Shown here one piece after another: positions 46,506 to 57,728 of a DNA stretch of 64,000 bases. How positions within the stretch are numbered: position 1 is the first letter of the stretch; each line of letters begins with the position of its first letter. Origin of the DNA: Microvirga sp. (GTDB lineage: Bacteria > Pseudomonadota > Alphaproteobacteria > Rhizobiales > Beijerinckiaceae). The stretch is from assembly GCA_031181145.1 (NCBI GenBank), contig JAPSLB010000013.1:1-64000 (forward strand), in the 5' to 3' direction. The position numbers were made by a program, and so were the translations under genes. The notes below the pieces were generated by a model. The model was not told where the DNA came from, searched no databases, and saw only the letters and a program-made list of their open reading frames with translations.

Positions 46506-47288
46506 ATGGCTCAGTTCACGCTTCCCAAGAACTCCAAGTACACCGAAGGCAGGACCTGGCCGAAGCCGGCAGGCGCCACCAACGTCCAGGAGTTCCGCAT
46601 CTATCGCTGGAATCCCGACGACGGCGCCAATCCGCGCATCGATACCTATTACATCGACCGGGACGATTGCGGCCCGATGGTTCTCGACGCGCTTTTGTGG
46701 ATCAAGAACAACGTCGATTCCACCCTGACCTTCCGCCGCTCCTGCCGCGAGGGCATCTGCGGGTCCTGCGCCATGAACATCATGGGCAAGAACACGCTGG
46801 CCTGCACGCTGGGCATCGAGGATTGCGAGTCGGATTCGATCAAGATCTATCCGCTGCCGCACATGCCGGTGCTCAAGGATCTGGTGCCCGATCTCACCAG
46901 CTTCTTCGCCCAGCACGCCTCCATCCAGCCCTGGCTGCAGACGGAGACCGCAGAGCCCGAGACCGAGTGGCGCCAGACGCCGGAGGAGCGTTCCAAGCTG
47001 GACGGCCTCTACGAGTGCATCCTCTGCGCCTGCTGCACCACCTCCTGCCCCAGCTATTGGTGGAACGGCGACCGCTTCCTGGGACCCGCGGCCCTGCTCC
47101 AGGCCTATCGCTGGCTCATCGACAGCCGCGACGAGGCCACCGGCGAGCGGCTCGACAACCTGCACGATCCGTTCCGGCTCTACCGCTGCCACACGATCAT
47201 GAACTGCGCCAACACCTGCCCCAAGGGCCTGAACCCGGCGAAGGCCATCGCCGAGGTGAAGAAGATGATGGTCGCGCGGGCCGTGTGA
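46506..47288 (+). CDS. sdhB: Succinate dehydrogenase iron-sulfur subunit
   Basis: A 260-residue electron-transfer subunit. The [2Fe-2S] site is [13 protein letters not shown] with a further Cys in LACTL. The 4Fe-4S and 3Fe-4S ligands are in [16 protein letters not shown] and [17 protein letters not shown]. It carries electrons from SdhA flavin to quinone. Last gene of the sdh operon, with a strong terminator just downstream. Confidence 0.97.
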   Translation: MAQFTLPKNSKYTEGRTWPKPAGATNVQEFRIYRWNPDDGANPRIDTYYIDRDDCGPMVLDALLWIKNNVDSTLTFRRSCREGICGSCAMNIMGKNTLACTLGIEDCESDSIKIYPLPHMPVLKDLVPDLTSFFAQHASIQPWLQTETAEPETEWRQTPEERSKLDGLYECILCACCTTSCPSYWWNGDRFLGPAALLQAYRWLIDSRDEATGERLDNLHDPFRLYRCHTIMNCANTCPKGLNPAKAIAEVKKMMVARAV

Positions 47289-47311
47289 CGCTTCTTTGCA
47301 ACACTTCTTCG

Positions 47312-47337
47312 AAAAGGCGCCTCGTGCGCCTTTTTTT
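47312..47337 (+). terminator. Intrinsic terminator of the sdhCDAB operon
   Basis: AAAAGGCGC (47312-47320) pairs perfectly with GCGCCTTTT (47326-47334) around loop CTCGT, and the T-run extends to 47337. It lies 24 bases after the sdhB stop. Confidence 0.9.
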
Positions 47338-47453
47338 GTCGGTATGGTTCCCATAGTTTCGGGCCACCGGATTCCTTCGGCGCACGCCCGGCTCCTCCGG
47401 ACCGTGCTGCTGAAACCTCGTGCGTCTGGCGACCAAGCAACAAGAGGACCACA

Positions 47454-48038
47454 ATGAAGAGCCCTTTCTGGATCGTGACCGCAACGCTCTGCTCCACGCT
47501 GGCGCTCAGCGCGTGCTCCTCCACGCGCTTCGGCGGACCGTCCATGCGCAGCGCTTCCGCAGCACCTGCATCGCCCGCGCCGATCGAGGCCGTGCCGTCC
47601 GGTCCGGTCGAGTCTGCGCCGCTCGCGCCCATCGAGGGGCAGCCGCTGCCGCCTCTCGCCGGCGCACCCGACCCCCTGGGATCGGAACTGGCGCCCGCTC
47701 CCGGAGCGGAGATCGCCGGATTGCCGCCGGCCGCCGCGCCGGCACCTGCCGCCCCCTCCAGCCGCACGGCGATGGTCGGCAACTGGACCGTTCGGGAGGC
47801 TTCCGGCAAGACCTGCCGCATCCAGCTCTCAAGCTCGCCTGCGCTCGACCTCTACCGGGCTTCCGCCTCGGGTTGCTCCAATCAGGACCTGTCGAAGGTG
47901 AATGCCTGGGACTATCGCAATGGTGAGGTTTATCTCTACCAGACCGGCGGCTCCGTCGCGGCGCGCCTGCGCGGCTCCTCCGCCTCGCTCTCCGGTGTGC
48001 TCGCCAAGTCCGGCGCTCCGCTGTCGCTGGCGCGATAA
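47454..48038 (+). CDS. Omp19-like protease-inhibitor lipoprotein (AprI/Inh domain)
   Basis: A 194-residue lipoprotein. The signal peptide ends in a lipobox (LALSACSS, Cys about 21). A long Pro/Ala-rich linker (about 30-105) follows, then an Inh-type beta-barrel domain (about 105-190) with MVGNWTVREASGKTCRIQL and the pair of Cys (KTCRI, SGCSN). The layout matches Brucella Omp19, a surface or periplasmic lipoprotein that inhibits proteases. A role in protecting envelope proteins is inferred. ATG 47454 follows an AGAGGACCAC stretch. It is followed closely by zapE. Confidence 0.85.
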   Translation: MKSPFWIVTATLCSTLALSACSSTRFGGPSMRSASAAPASPAPIEAVPSGPVESAPLAPIEGQPLPPLAGAPDPLGSELAPAPGAEIAGLPPAAAPAPAAPSSRTAMVGNWTVREASGKTCRIQLSSSPALDLYRASASGCSNQDLSKVNAWDYRNGEVYLYQTGGSVAARLRGSSASLSGVLAKSGAPLSLAR

Positions 48039-48079
48039 TCACGTTGCCCTCCCGTCAGGTGGACGGTATCGGTGAGCCC

Positions 48080-49264
48080 GTGACCGATACCGATTTCCAT
48101 CCGCCGCAATCCATCACCGCTCGCTACGATGCGCTCGTGTCCTCGGGCGCGATCGAGCGCGACCCGGCGCAGGTAAAGCTCCTGCGGCAGCTCGAGGCGC
48201 TGGCCGAAAGCCTCGGCGGTTACCGCCTCGCCCGCAAGCCCAGCGCCCTGGGATGGCTCTTCGGCAAGAAGAATCCGGTCCCGCCGAAAGGGCTCTACGT
48301 CTGGGGCTCGGTGGGGCGCGGCAAGACCATGCTCATGGACCTGTTCTTCGAGGCGCTGCCGGTCAGGCGCAAGCGCCGGGTCCATTTCCACGCCTTCATG
48401 GCCGACGTTCATGAGCGCATTCACGATTTCCGGCAGAAGCTGAAGACAGGCGCGGTGAAGGGGGACGATCCCATCGCTCCTGTCGCCGAGGCCCTGGCCG
48501 CGGAGGCCTGGGTTCTCTGCTTCGACGAATTCACCGTCACCGACATCGCCGATGCAATGATCTTAGGGCGGCTGTTCACGGCGCTCTTCGCCCATGGGGT
48601 CGTGGTGGTGGCCACCTCCAATGTCGAGCCGCAGCATCTCTACGAAGGCGGCCTCAACCGGGCTCTTTTCCTGCCCTTCATTACGCTTCTGCAGGAGCGG
48701 ATGAATGTCGTGAAGCTCGAATCCCGCACGGATTTTCGGCTCGAAAAGCTCGCCGGCGGCCCAGTATTCCACGCGCCTGCCGACGAGCGATCCCATGCGG
48801 CGCTCACCCGCGCCTTCAAGGGCCTGACCGGTCGCGAGCAGGGCAGGCCGGTGACGCTCACCGTGAAGGGCCATCCGGTCGAGGTGCCGCAGGCCGCCTC
48901 CGGTGTCGCCCGGTTCTCCTTCGAGGATCTCTGTTCCAAGCCTCTCGGAGCCGCCGATTATCTCGCGATTGCCGACGAGTTCGAAACGGTCATTCTCGAA
49001 AACATCCCCAGAATGACCTTCGAGCGCCGCAATGAGGCCAAGCGCTTCATCATGCTCGTCGATGCCCTCTACGATGCTCGCGTGAAGCTTCTCGCCTCGG
49101 CCGAAGCCGAGGCTCACGAGCTCTATTGCGCCGACGCGGGCCGCGAGGCGTTCGAGTTCGACCGCACCGTGTCGCGCCTCATCGAGATGCGCTCGGAGGA
49201 GTATCTTGCGCTTCCCCACGGGCGAGACGAGTCCGGCAGTTCGGAGGGGCTGGTCGAGACATGA
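48080..49264 (+). CDS. zapE: Cell division protein ZapE (AFG1-family ATPase)
   Basis: A roughly 394-residue AAA-like ATPase with Walker A GSVGRGKTMLMDLFF, Walker B VLCFDEFTVTDIADAM, the sensor-like VVVATSNVEP and the RRNEAKRFIMLVDALYD segment characteristic of the AFG1/ZapE family. In E. coli ZapE acts at the Z-ring; mitochondrial AFG1 assists turnover of respiratory proteins, which is of interest beside sdh. GTG 48080 is preferred but TTG 48044 is in frame. Its stop overlaps the TetR gene start. Confidence 0.9.
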   Translation: MTDTDFHPPQSITARYDALVSSGAIERDPAQVKLLRQLEALAESLGGYRLARKPSALGWLFGKKNPVPPKGLYVWGSVGRGKTMLMDLFFEALPVRRKRRVHFHAFMADVHERIHDFRQKLKTGAVKGDDPIAPVAEALAAEAWVLCFDEFTVTDIADAMILGRLFTALFAHGVVVVATSNVEPQHLYEGGLNRALFLPFITLLQERMNVVKLESRTDFRLEKLAGGPVFHAPADERSHAALTRAFKGLTGREQGRPVTLTVKGHPVEVPQAASGVARFSFEDLCSKPLGAADYLAIADEFETVILENIPRMTFERRNEAKRFIMLVDALYDARVKLLASAEAEAHELYCADAGREAFEFDRTVSRLIEMRSEEYLALPHGRDESGSSEGLVET

Positions 49265-49893
49265 AGCGGTCACGCGCCTCCGTCCAGCGGATCATGGAGG
49301 CCGATGCTCCGGCGGACAGCCGGCTGCTGACCATCGCCGCCGACCAGCTCAAGCGGTTCGGACCCAGGCACGTGACGGTGGTCGGCATCGCCGATGCCGC
49401 CGGCATGACCCATGCCAATGTGTACCGTTACTTCGCGTCCAAGGCGGCGCTCATCGACGCGGTGGCGGGCCAGTGGCTGCGGCGGATGGAGGCGATCGTC
49501 GCCGACATCGCTGATTCCCCCGATCCGGCGGACGACAAGCTGGAGCGCCTGATCCAGGCTTGGGCCCGCACGCATAGGGAGCTGCTGAAGGAGGACCGGC
49601 ACCTCTTCGACGTCTATTGCTCCGCTACGGAGACCTCCCGGGCCCTCGTTCGCAAGCACCGCTCCCGGATGAGGGTTCTCATCGAGCGCGTGCTGGACGA
49701 GGGCATCGTCACGGGCAAGTTCGATCCTCGGGATCGGGAAAGAGCGCTCGCCTTCATCAGTGACGCAGTCTACCGCTTCATCAACCCCTTGACCGTGCGC
49801 CTGGACGCGGAGGTGCCTCAGGACATTCTGGATCAGCGTCTGGCGGCTATGATCAGGGTCGTCCTCAGGTCTCTCGAACTTGGTACCGTCTAG
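49261..49893 (+). CDS. TetR/AcrR-family transcriptional regulator
   Basis: A 210-residue regulator with an N-terminal TetR HTH (about 18-65; TIAADQLKRFGPRHVTVVGIADAAGMTHANVYRYFASKAALIDAV, in part). The all-helical C-terminal ligand domain (about 75-205) has LFDVYCSATETSRALVRKHR. ATG 49261 overlaps the zapE stop by four bases, so it is co-transcribed with zapE; the longer frame upstream lies inside zapE. Ligand and targets are unknown; mdh is the next gene downstream. Confidence 0.88.
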   Translation: MKRSRASVQRIMEADAPADSRLLTIAADQLKRFGPRHVTVVGIADAAGMTHANVYRYFASKAALIDAVAGQWLRRMEAIVADIADSPDPADDKLERLIQAWARTHRELLKEDRHLFDVYCSATETSRALVRKHRSRMRVLIERVLDEGIVTGKFDPRDRERALAFISDAVYRFINPLTVRLDAEVPQDILDQRLAAMIRVVLRSLELGTV

Positions 49894-49898
49894 TGCAA

Positions 49899-49922
49899 GT
49901 TACATTTTTAGGGAAATGTAAC
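49899..49922. promoter_or_regulatory. Perfect nine-base inverted repeat between tetR and mdh
   Basis: GTTACATTT (49899-49907) and AAATGTAAC (49914-49922) flank TTAGGG, six bases after the TetR stop. It could form a terminator hairpin, though no T-run follows, or serve as an operator. Its TTACA/TGTAA halves recall the aceA sites in opposite arrangement. Confidence 0.45.
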
Positions 49923-49995
49923 AGGAAAATTGGCAGCAGGTGCGCGCCCCTAAGCCCTTGAAGAACATCATGAATTGGCCCTGGTCGAGCCAATG

Positions 49996-50033
49996 GGTTA
50001 ACCAGAACTGCCCCAAAGCCTTGCTGGTTAACC
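49996..50033. promoter_or_regulatory. Paired GGTTAACC palindromes in the mdh leader
   Basis: GGTTAACCAG (49996-50005) and CTGGTTAACC (50024-50033) form a ten-base inverted repeat; each arm contains the self-palindrome GGTTAACC. A short T-run follows. It lies about 90 bases before mdh and may be an operator or attenuator-like hairpin for the TCA cluster. TTAACC is also the CtrA half-site core, but the TTAA spacing is not the standard one. Confidence 0.45.
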
Positions 50034-50089
50034 TTTTGCTGGCTTGAAGCGTCCCCATTTCTGGTGTCAAACAGCGCCACCTTTCATAA

Positions 50090-51085
<996 letters not shown>

Positions 51086-51092
51086 ACGCTGT

Positions 51093-51181
51093 ACGTCATG
51101 GCCGGCCACGCGCCGGCCATCCACGTCTTTAACCGCCACGCCTCCTGGGCGTGGATGCCCGGGCCGGGCCCAGGCATGACG
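51093..51181 (+). repeat. Dispersed palindromic element, copy 1 (between mdh and sucC)
   Basis: An 89-base element bounded by ACGTCATGG and GGCATGACG. It contains GGCCGG-rich palindromic stretches and the word GGCCATCCACGTCTT. A related element lies in reverse orientation at 57620-57711. Its right end runs to within 14 bases of the sucC start, so the sucC ribosome-binding site lies just outside it. Confidence 0.7.
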
Positions 51182-51194
51182 GAGAGGAAAACAT

Positions 51195-52394
<1,200 letters not shown>

Positions 52395-52406
52395 GGTTTC
52401 GAGCTG

Positions 52407-53294
52407 ATGTCCATCCTGATTGACAAGAACACCAAGGTCATCTGCCAGGGCTTCACCGGCAAGAACGGGACCTTCCACTCCGAGCAGGCCATCGCCTACG
52501 GCACCAAGATGGTCGGCGGCACTTCGCCGGGCAAGGGCGGCTCCACGCATCTGGGTCTGCCCGTGTTCGATACGGTCATGGAAGCCCGCGAGGCGACCGG
52601 CGCCGACGCCTCCGTGGTCTATGTTCCGCCGCCGGGTGCGGCCGATGCCATCTGCGAGGCGATCGCCGCCGAGATCCCGCTCATCGTCTGCATCACGGAA
52701 GGCATTCCGGTGCAGGACATGGTGAAGGTGAAGCGCGCGCTCTCGGGCTCCAGGTCGCGCCTCATCGGTCCGAACTGCCCCGGTATCGTCACTGCGGGTG
52801 AATCGAAGATCGGCATCATGCCGGCAAACATCTTCAAGCCCGGCTCCGTCGGCATTGTGTCCCGTTCCGGCACGCTCACCTACGAGGCCGTGTTCCAGAC
52901 CACGAACGAAGGTCTCGGGCAGACCACCGCCGTCGGCATCGGCGGCGACCCGGTGAAGGGCACCGAGTTCATCGACATGCTCGACATGTTCCTTTCCGAC
53001 CCGAAGACCGAGTCGATCATCATGATCGGCGAGATCGGCGGCTCGGCCGAGGAAGAGGCGGCCGAGTTCATCGCCCGGGAAGCCAAGAAGGGTCGCAAGA
53101 AGCCGATGGTCGGCTTCATCGCGGGCCGCACGGCTCCTCCCGGACGCCGCATGGGCCATGCCGGCGCGATCATCTCCGGCGGCAAGGGCGGCGCGGAAGA
53201 CAAGATCGCCGCCATGGAGGCGGCGGGCATCCGCGTGTCGCCGTCCCCGGCGCGCCTCGGCAAGACTTTGGTCGAGGTCCTCAAGGGCCAATAA
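52407..53294 (+). CDS. sucD: Succinyl-CoA synthetase alpha subunit
   Basis: A 295-residue CoA-binding subunit with the N-terminal [19 protein letters not shown], the CoA-site [37 protein letters not shown] and the phospho-His loop in [17 protein letters not shown]. It forms the active heterodimer with SucC, 12 bases upstream. A strong GC-rich hairpin lies ten bases after its stop. Confidence 0.97.
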   Translation: MSILIDKNTKVICQGFTGKNGTFHSEQAIAYGTKMVGGTSPGKGGSTHLGLPVFDTVMEAREATGADASVVYVPPPGAADAICEAIAAEIPLIVCITEGIPVQDMVKVKRALSGSRSRLIGPNCPGIVTAGESKIGIMPANIFKPGSVGIVSRSGTLTYEAVFQTTNEGLGQTTAVGIGGDPVKGTEFIDMLDMFLSDPKTESIIMIGEIGGSAEEEAAEFIAREAKKGRKKPMVGFIAGRTAPPGRRMGHAGAIISGGKGGAEDKIAAMEAAGIRVSPSPARLGKTLVEVLKGQ

Positions 53295-53303
53295 CGAACA
53301 AAC

Positions 53304-53327
53304 GGCCGCCCCGATGTCGGGGCGGCC
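53304..53327 (+). terminator. Strong GC-rich hairpin between sucD and sucA
   Basis: GGCCGCCCCGA (53304-53314) pairs perfectly with TCGGGGCGGCC (53317-53327) around a two-base apparent loop. No U-tract follows directly (AATCAGCTTTT), so partial termination or 3'-end protection of the sucCD message is more likely than full termination. The loop would in practice open by a pair. Confidence 0.65.
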
Positions 53328-53353
53328 AATCAGCTTTTGGATTGTAGGTTGCC

Positions 53354-56314
53354 ATGGCACGCCAAGACGCCAACGAAAACTTCCTGAACACCGCTTTCCT
53401 CTATGGGGCGAATGCGTCCTATATCGAGGAGCTCCACGCACGCTACGAGAAGGATCCGTCCTCGGTGGATGCCGAGTGGCAGGCCTTCTTCGGCGCGCTG
53501 AAGGACGACAAGCAGGCTGTCGAGAAGGCGGCAAAGGGGCCTTCTTGGGAAAAGCCGAACTGGCCGGTTCACGCGAACGGCGAGCTGATTTCCGCGCTCG
53601 ACGGCAACTGGACCGAGGTCGAGAAGGCCGTCGGGGACAAGATCAAGGCGAAGGCGAAGGACAAGGGCGTCGAGATCAGTCAGGCCGACGTGCAGCAGGC
53701 GACCCGTGATTCCGTGCGCGCCATCATGCTGATCCGCGCCTATCGCGTGCGCGGTCATCTCCATGCCAAGCTCGATCCCCTGGACATCAACCCGCGCCCG
53801 AACGATCAGGAACTGCATCCGTCTCATTACGGCTTCTCTGAGGCCGACTGGGACCGCAAGATCTTTCTCGACAACGTGCTCGGCCTCGAGTTCGGAACCA
53901 TCCGCGAGATCGTCGCGATTCTCGATCGCACCTACTGCCAGACGGTGGGCGTCGAGTTCATGCATATCTCCGATCCGGTCGAGAAGGCCTGGATCCAGGA
54001 GCGGATCGAAGGCCCCGATAAGGAGATCACCTTCACGAAGGAGGGCAAGCGCGCCATCCTCAACAAGCTGGTCGAAGCAGAGGGCTTCGAGAAGTTCCTC
54101 GACCTCAAATACACCGGCACCAAGCGCTTCGGCCTCGATGGCGGCGAGTCGCTCATTCCGGCGCTCGAGCAGATCATCAAGCGCGGCGGCACTCTCGGAG
54201 TGAAGGAAATCGTGCTCGGCATGGCCCATCGCGGCCGCCTCAACGTGCTGACCCAGGTCATGGGCAAGCCGCACCGGGCCCTGTTCCACGAGTTCAAGGG
54301 CGGCTCCTTCGCCCCCGATGACGTGGAGGGCTCCGGCGACGTGAAGTACCATCTCGGCGCATCCTCGGACCGCGCCTTCGACGGCAACAACGTTCACCTG
54401 TCGCTCACGGCGAACCCCTCGCATCTGGAGATCGTCAATCCCGTGGTGCTCGGCAAGGTCCGCGCCAAGCAGGATCAGCATGGCTGTACGCCCGACAATC
54501 GCGGCGCGGTCATGCCGCTTCTGATCCACGGTGATGCGGCTTTCGCCGGGCAGGGCGTCGTTGCCGAGTGCTTCGGGCTTTCGGGCTTGCGAGGTCACCG
54601 CACCGGCGGTTGGATTTCCTTCATCATCAACAATCAGATCGGCTTCACCACCGATCCGCGCTTCTCACGCTCCTCGCCTTATCCTTCCGATGTGGCGAAG
54701 ATGGTCGAGGCGCCGATCTTCCACGTCAATGGAGACGATCCGGAGGCGGTCGTGTTCGCCGCCAAGGTCGCGACCGAATACCGCCAGCGCTTCCAGAAGC
54801 CTGTCGTGATCGACATGTTCTGCTATCGTCGCTTCGGCCACAACGAGGGCGACGAGCCGTCCTTCACCCAGCCGCTGATGTACCGCAAGATCCGGTCGCA
54901 TCCCTCGATCACCGAAATCTACACCAAGAAGCTCATCGCCGAGGGTATCGTCACCGAAGGCGAGGTCGAGGAGATGAAGTCGAGCTGGCGCTCGAAGCTC
55001 GACGCCGAGTTCGACATTGCCTCCAACTACAAGCCCAACAAAGCCGACTGGCTCGATGGCCGCTGGTCGGGCTTGAAAGCGGTGCGCGAGGATCAGGACG
55101 ATCCGCGCCGCGGCAAGACCGGCGTGTCGGCCGAGACGCTGCAGAAGATCGGCAAGGCGCTGACCACGGTTCCGGAAGGCTTCCACGTACACCGCACGAT
55201 CCAGCGCTTCCTCGACAACCGCAAGAAGATGCTGGAAACAGGTGAGGGCCTCGACTGGGCCATGGCCGAGGCGCTCGCCTTCGGCTCGCTGCTCGTGGAA
55301 GGCCATCGGGTGCGCCTCTCCGGCCAGGACTGCGAGCGCGGCACCTTCTCGCAGCGCCACTCGGTTCTCACCGACCAGGAGAACGAGGAGCGCTACACGA
55401 ATCTCAACCATATCGACGAGAACCAGGCCCGCTACGAGGTCATCAACTCGATGCTCTCCGAAGAGGCGGTACTGGGCTTCGAGTACGGCTATACCCTCTC
55501 CGAGCCGAATGCCCTGACCCTGTGGGAGGCGCAGTTCGGCGACTTCGCCAACGGGGCGCAGGTGGTGTTCGACCAATTCGTCTCGTCGGGCGAGCGCAAG
55601 TGGCTGCGCATGTCGGGCCTCGTCTGCCTTCTGCCCCACGGCTACGAGGGCCAGGGTCCCGAGCATTCCTCCGCACGCCTGGAGCGTTTTCTCCAGATGT
55701 GCGCCGAGGACAACATGCAGGTGGCCTACTGCTCGACGCCCGCCAACTATTTCCACATCCTGCGGCGTCAGCTGAAGCGCGACTTCCGCAAGCCGCTGAT
55801 CCTGATGACGCCGAAGAGCCTGCTGCGTCACAAGCGCTGCACCTCAACGCTCGCCGCGATCTCGGAAGGGACGTCCTTCCACCGCGTCCTCCAGGACGAT
55901 GCTCAGGCGGGCCGCGACGGCATCAAGCTCGTGAAGGACGACAGGATCCGGCGCGTCGTGATCTGCACGGGCAAGGTCTATTACGATCTGCTCGAGGAGC
56001 GCGAGAAGAGGGGCATCGACGATGTTTATCTGCTTCGCGTCGAACAGCTCTACCCGTTCCCGGCCAAGTCACTGGCAGCCGAACTCGCCCGCTTCAAGAA
56101 GGCTGACGTGGTGTGGTGCCAGGAGGAGCCAAAGAACATGGGCTCCTGGGGCTTCGTCGAACCCTACCTCGAATGGGTGCTCAAGACGGCAGGCTCCAAA
56201 GTGGACCGTCCGCGCTATGCGGGCCGGCCCGCTTCCGCCGCGACCGCGACCGGCATGATGTCCAAGCACCTCACCCAGCTGCAGGCATTCCTCGACGAGG
56301 CTTTCGCGGCGTAA
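53354..56314 (+). CDS. sucA: 2-Oxoglutarate dehydrogenase E1 component
   Basis: A 986-residue thiamine-diphosphate enzyme that decarboxylates 2-oxoglutarate and succinylates the E2 lipoyl group. The N-terminal helix for E2 contact is NTAFLYGANASYIEELHARY. Other landmarks are the ThDP/substrate segments LGMAHRGRLNVL and HGDAAFAGQGVVAEC, the metal motif HVNGDDPEAVVFAA, and FGHNEGDEPSFTQPLMY. The C-terminal half has LPHGYEGQGPEHSSARLERFLQ (in part). Length is normal. It follows sucD by 59 bases including the hairpin. Confidence 0.97.
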   Translation: MARQDANENFLNTAFLYGANASYIEELHARYEKDPSSVDAEWQAFFGALKDDKQAVEKAAKGPSWEKPNWPVHANGELISALDGNWTEVEKAVGDKIKAKAKDKGVEISQADVQQATRDSVRAIMLIRAYRVRGHLHAKLDPLDINPRPNDQELHPSHYGFSEADWDRKIFLDNVLGLEFGTIREIVAILDRTYCQTVGVEFMHISDPVEKAWIQERIEGPDKEITFTKEGKRAILNKLVEAEGFEKFLDLKYTGTKRFGLDGGESLIPALEQIIKRGGTLGVKEIVLGMAHRGRLNVLTQVMGKPHRALFHEFKGGSFAPDDVEGSGDVKYHLGASSDRAFDGNNVHLSLTANPSHLEIVNPVVLGKVRAKQDQHGCTPDNRGAVMPLLIHGDAAFAGQGVVAECFGLSGLRGHRTGGWISFIINNQIGFTTDPRFSRSSPYPSDVAKMVEAPIFHVNGDDPEAVVFAAKVATEYRQRFQKPVVIDMFCYRRFGHNEGDEPSFTQPLMYRKIRSHPSITEIYTKKLIAEGIVTEGEVEEMKSSWRSKLDAEFDIASNYKPNKADWLDGRWSGLKAVREDQDDPRRGKTGVSAETLQKIGKALTTVPEGFHVHRTIQRFLDNRKKMLETGEGLDWAMAEALAFGSLLVEGHRVRLSGQDCERGTFSQRHSVLTDQENEERYTNLNHIDENQARYEVINSMLSEEAVLGFEYGYTLSEPNALTLWEAQFGDFANGAQVVFDQFVSSGERKWLRMSGLVCLLPHGYEGQGPEHSSARLERFLQMCAEDNMQVAYCSTPANYFHILRRQLKRDFRKPLILMTPKSLLRHKRCTSTLAAISEGTSFHRVLQDDAQAGRDGIKLVKDDRIRRVVICTGKVYYDLLEEREKRGIDDVYLLRVEQLYPFPAKSLAAELARFKKADVVWCQEEPKNMGSWGFVEPYLEWVLKTAGSKVDRPRYAGRPASAATATGMMSKHLTQLQAFLDEAFAA

Positions 56315-56378
56315 AGTCGCGAAAGCTCTCACCCCTTCCCCGGGCTTAAAGTAAGCTCAGACAAAGACTAGAACGATC

Positions 56379-57608
56379 ATGGCAACCGAAATCCGCGTAC
56401 CCACTCTCGGCGAATCCGTTTCAGAGGCCACCATCGGCCGCTGGTTCAAGAAGCCCGGCGATCCCGTGAAGGCCGACGAGCCTGTTCTCGAGCTCGAAAC
56501 CGACAAGGTCACCCTCGAAGTCAACGCACCCGCGAGCGGTACTCTCGGCGAAATCGTGGCGAAGGACGGAGAGACCGTGTCCCCGGGCGCAGTGCTCGGC
56601 TCCATCGTCGAAGGAGGCGCCGCTGCTTCCACCCCCGCCGCAGCCCCCAAGGCCGAAGCCCCTGCGACTGCTGCGGCCCCGGCTCCCGCTGCCCCCGCTC
56701 CGGCGGCTCCCGGCGCCGCCAAGGATCACGGCCCGGCCGTGGCCCGTCTCGCCGCCGAAAGCGGCGTGAATCCGGCCAATGTCGGCGGCACCGGCAAGGA
56801 TGGCCGCGTGACCAAGGGCGACATGCTGGCTGCCATCGCGACCGGCGGCGCCGCTCCAGCGCCTGCCGCTCCGGTTTCGGTCCGCTCACCCTCCGCTCCG
56901 GTCGATGCCGAGCGCGAAGAGCGCGTGAAGATGACGAAGCTGCGCCAGACCATCGCGCGCCGCCTCAAGGACGCGCAGAACACTGCCGCCATGCTCACCA
57001 CGTTCAATGACGTGGACATGAGCGCCGTCATGTCGCTGCGCAGTCAGTACAAGGACATCTTCGAGAAGAAGCACGGCACCAAGCTCGGTTTCATGGGCTT
57101 CTTCACCAAGGCCGTGATCCAGGCCCTGAAGGACGTTCCGGCAGTCAACGCCGAGATCGACGGCACGGACATCGTCTACAAGAACTACTACCACATCGGC
57201 ATCGCGGTCGGCACCGAGAAGGGCCTCGTGGTTCCGGTGGTGCGCGACGCGGATCTGCTTTCGGTCGCCGGCATCGAGAAGACCATCGCCGATTTCGGCC
57301 GCCGCGCCCGTGACGGCAAGCTCGGTATCGACGAGATGCAGGGCGGCACCTTCACCATTACCAACGGTGGCATCTACGGTTCGCTCATGTCGACCCCGAT
57401 CCTCAACGCACCGCAATCCGGCATTCTCGGCATGCATCGCATCGAGGAGCGCCCGGTGGTCCGTAACGGTCAGGTGGTCGTGCGCCCGATGATGTATCTC
57501 GCGCTCTCCTACGATCACCGCATCGTCGACGGCAAGGAAGCCGTGACATTCCTCGTGCGGATCAAGGAGGCCCTGGAAGATCCGGCCCGCCTCGTTCTCG
57601 ACCTGTAA
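56379..57608 (+). CDS. sucB: Dihydrolipoyllysine succinyltransferase (2-oxoglutarate dehydrogenase E2)
   Basis: A 409-residue E2. One lipoyl domain (about 1-76) carries lipoyl-Lys 43 in [10 protein letters not shown]. An Ala/Pro-rich flexible linker (about 78-112) follows, then a peripheral-subunit-binding domain (about 113-150; [15 protein letters not shown]). The catalytic acyltransferase domain (about 180-409) has [13 protein letters not shown] with active-site His and Asp. It transfers succinyl to CoA and forms the complex core. It is followed by the second copy of the dispersed element. Confidence 0.97.
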   Translation: MATEIRVPTLGESVSEATIGRWFKKPGDPVKADEPVLELETDKVTLEVNAPASGTLGEIVAKDGETVSPGAVLGSIVEGGAAASTPAAAPKAEAPATAAAPAPAAPAPAAPGAAKDHGPAVARLAAESGVNPANVGGTGKDGRVTKGDMLAAIATGGAAPAPAAPVSVRSPSAPVDAEREERVKMTKLRQTIARRLKDAQNTAAMLTTFNDVDMSAVMSLRSQYKDIFEKKHGTKLGFMGFFTKAVIQALKDVPAVNAEIDGTDIVYKNYYHIGIAVGTEKGLVVPVVRDADLLSVAGIEKTIADFGRRARDGKLGIDEMQGGTFTITNGGIYGSLMSTPILNAPQSGILGMHRIEERPVVRNGQVVVRPMMYLALSYDHRIVDGKEAVTFLVRIKEALEDPARLVLDL

Positions 57609-57619
57609 GCAAAACACCT

Positions 57620-57711
57620 CGTCATGCCCGGCCCCGTGCCGGGCATCCCGCCCTCTATGCCGGGCGGCCGTCCTAAGACGTGGATGGCCGAGATATGCCC
57701 GGCCATGACGT
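57620..57711 (-). repeat. Dispersed palindromic element, copy 2 (between sucB and lpd, inverted)
   Basis: A 92-base element whose reverse complement shares the ends and several internal words of copy 1 (51093-51181): ACGTCATGGCCGG, CGGCCATCCACGTCTT, GGATGCCCGG and GGCATGACG. The two copies thus stand in opposite orientation and bracket sucC-sucD-sucA-sucB. Confidence 0.7.
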
Positions 57712-57728
57712 CCAAGGGGATAACTCCC

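Noticed and set aside
49996-50033. Reading the mdh leader dyad as a riboswitch
   Set aside because: Only a simple inverted repeat is visible, without the conserved core of any metabolite-binding RNA class known to me.
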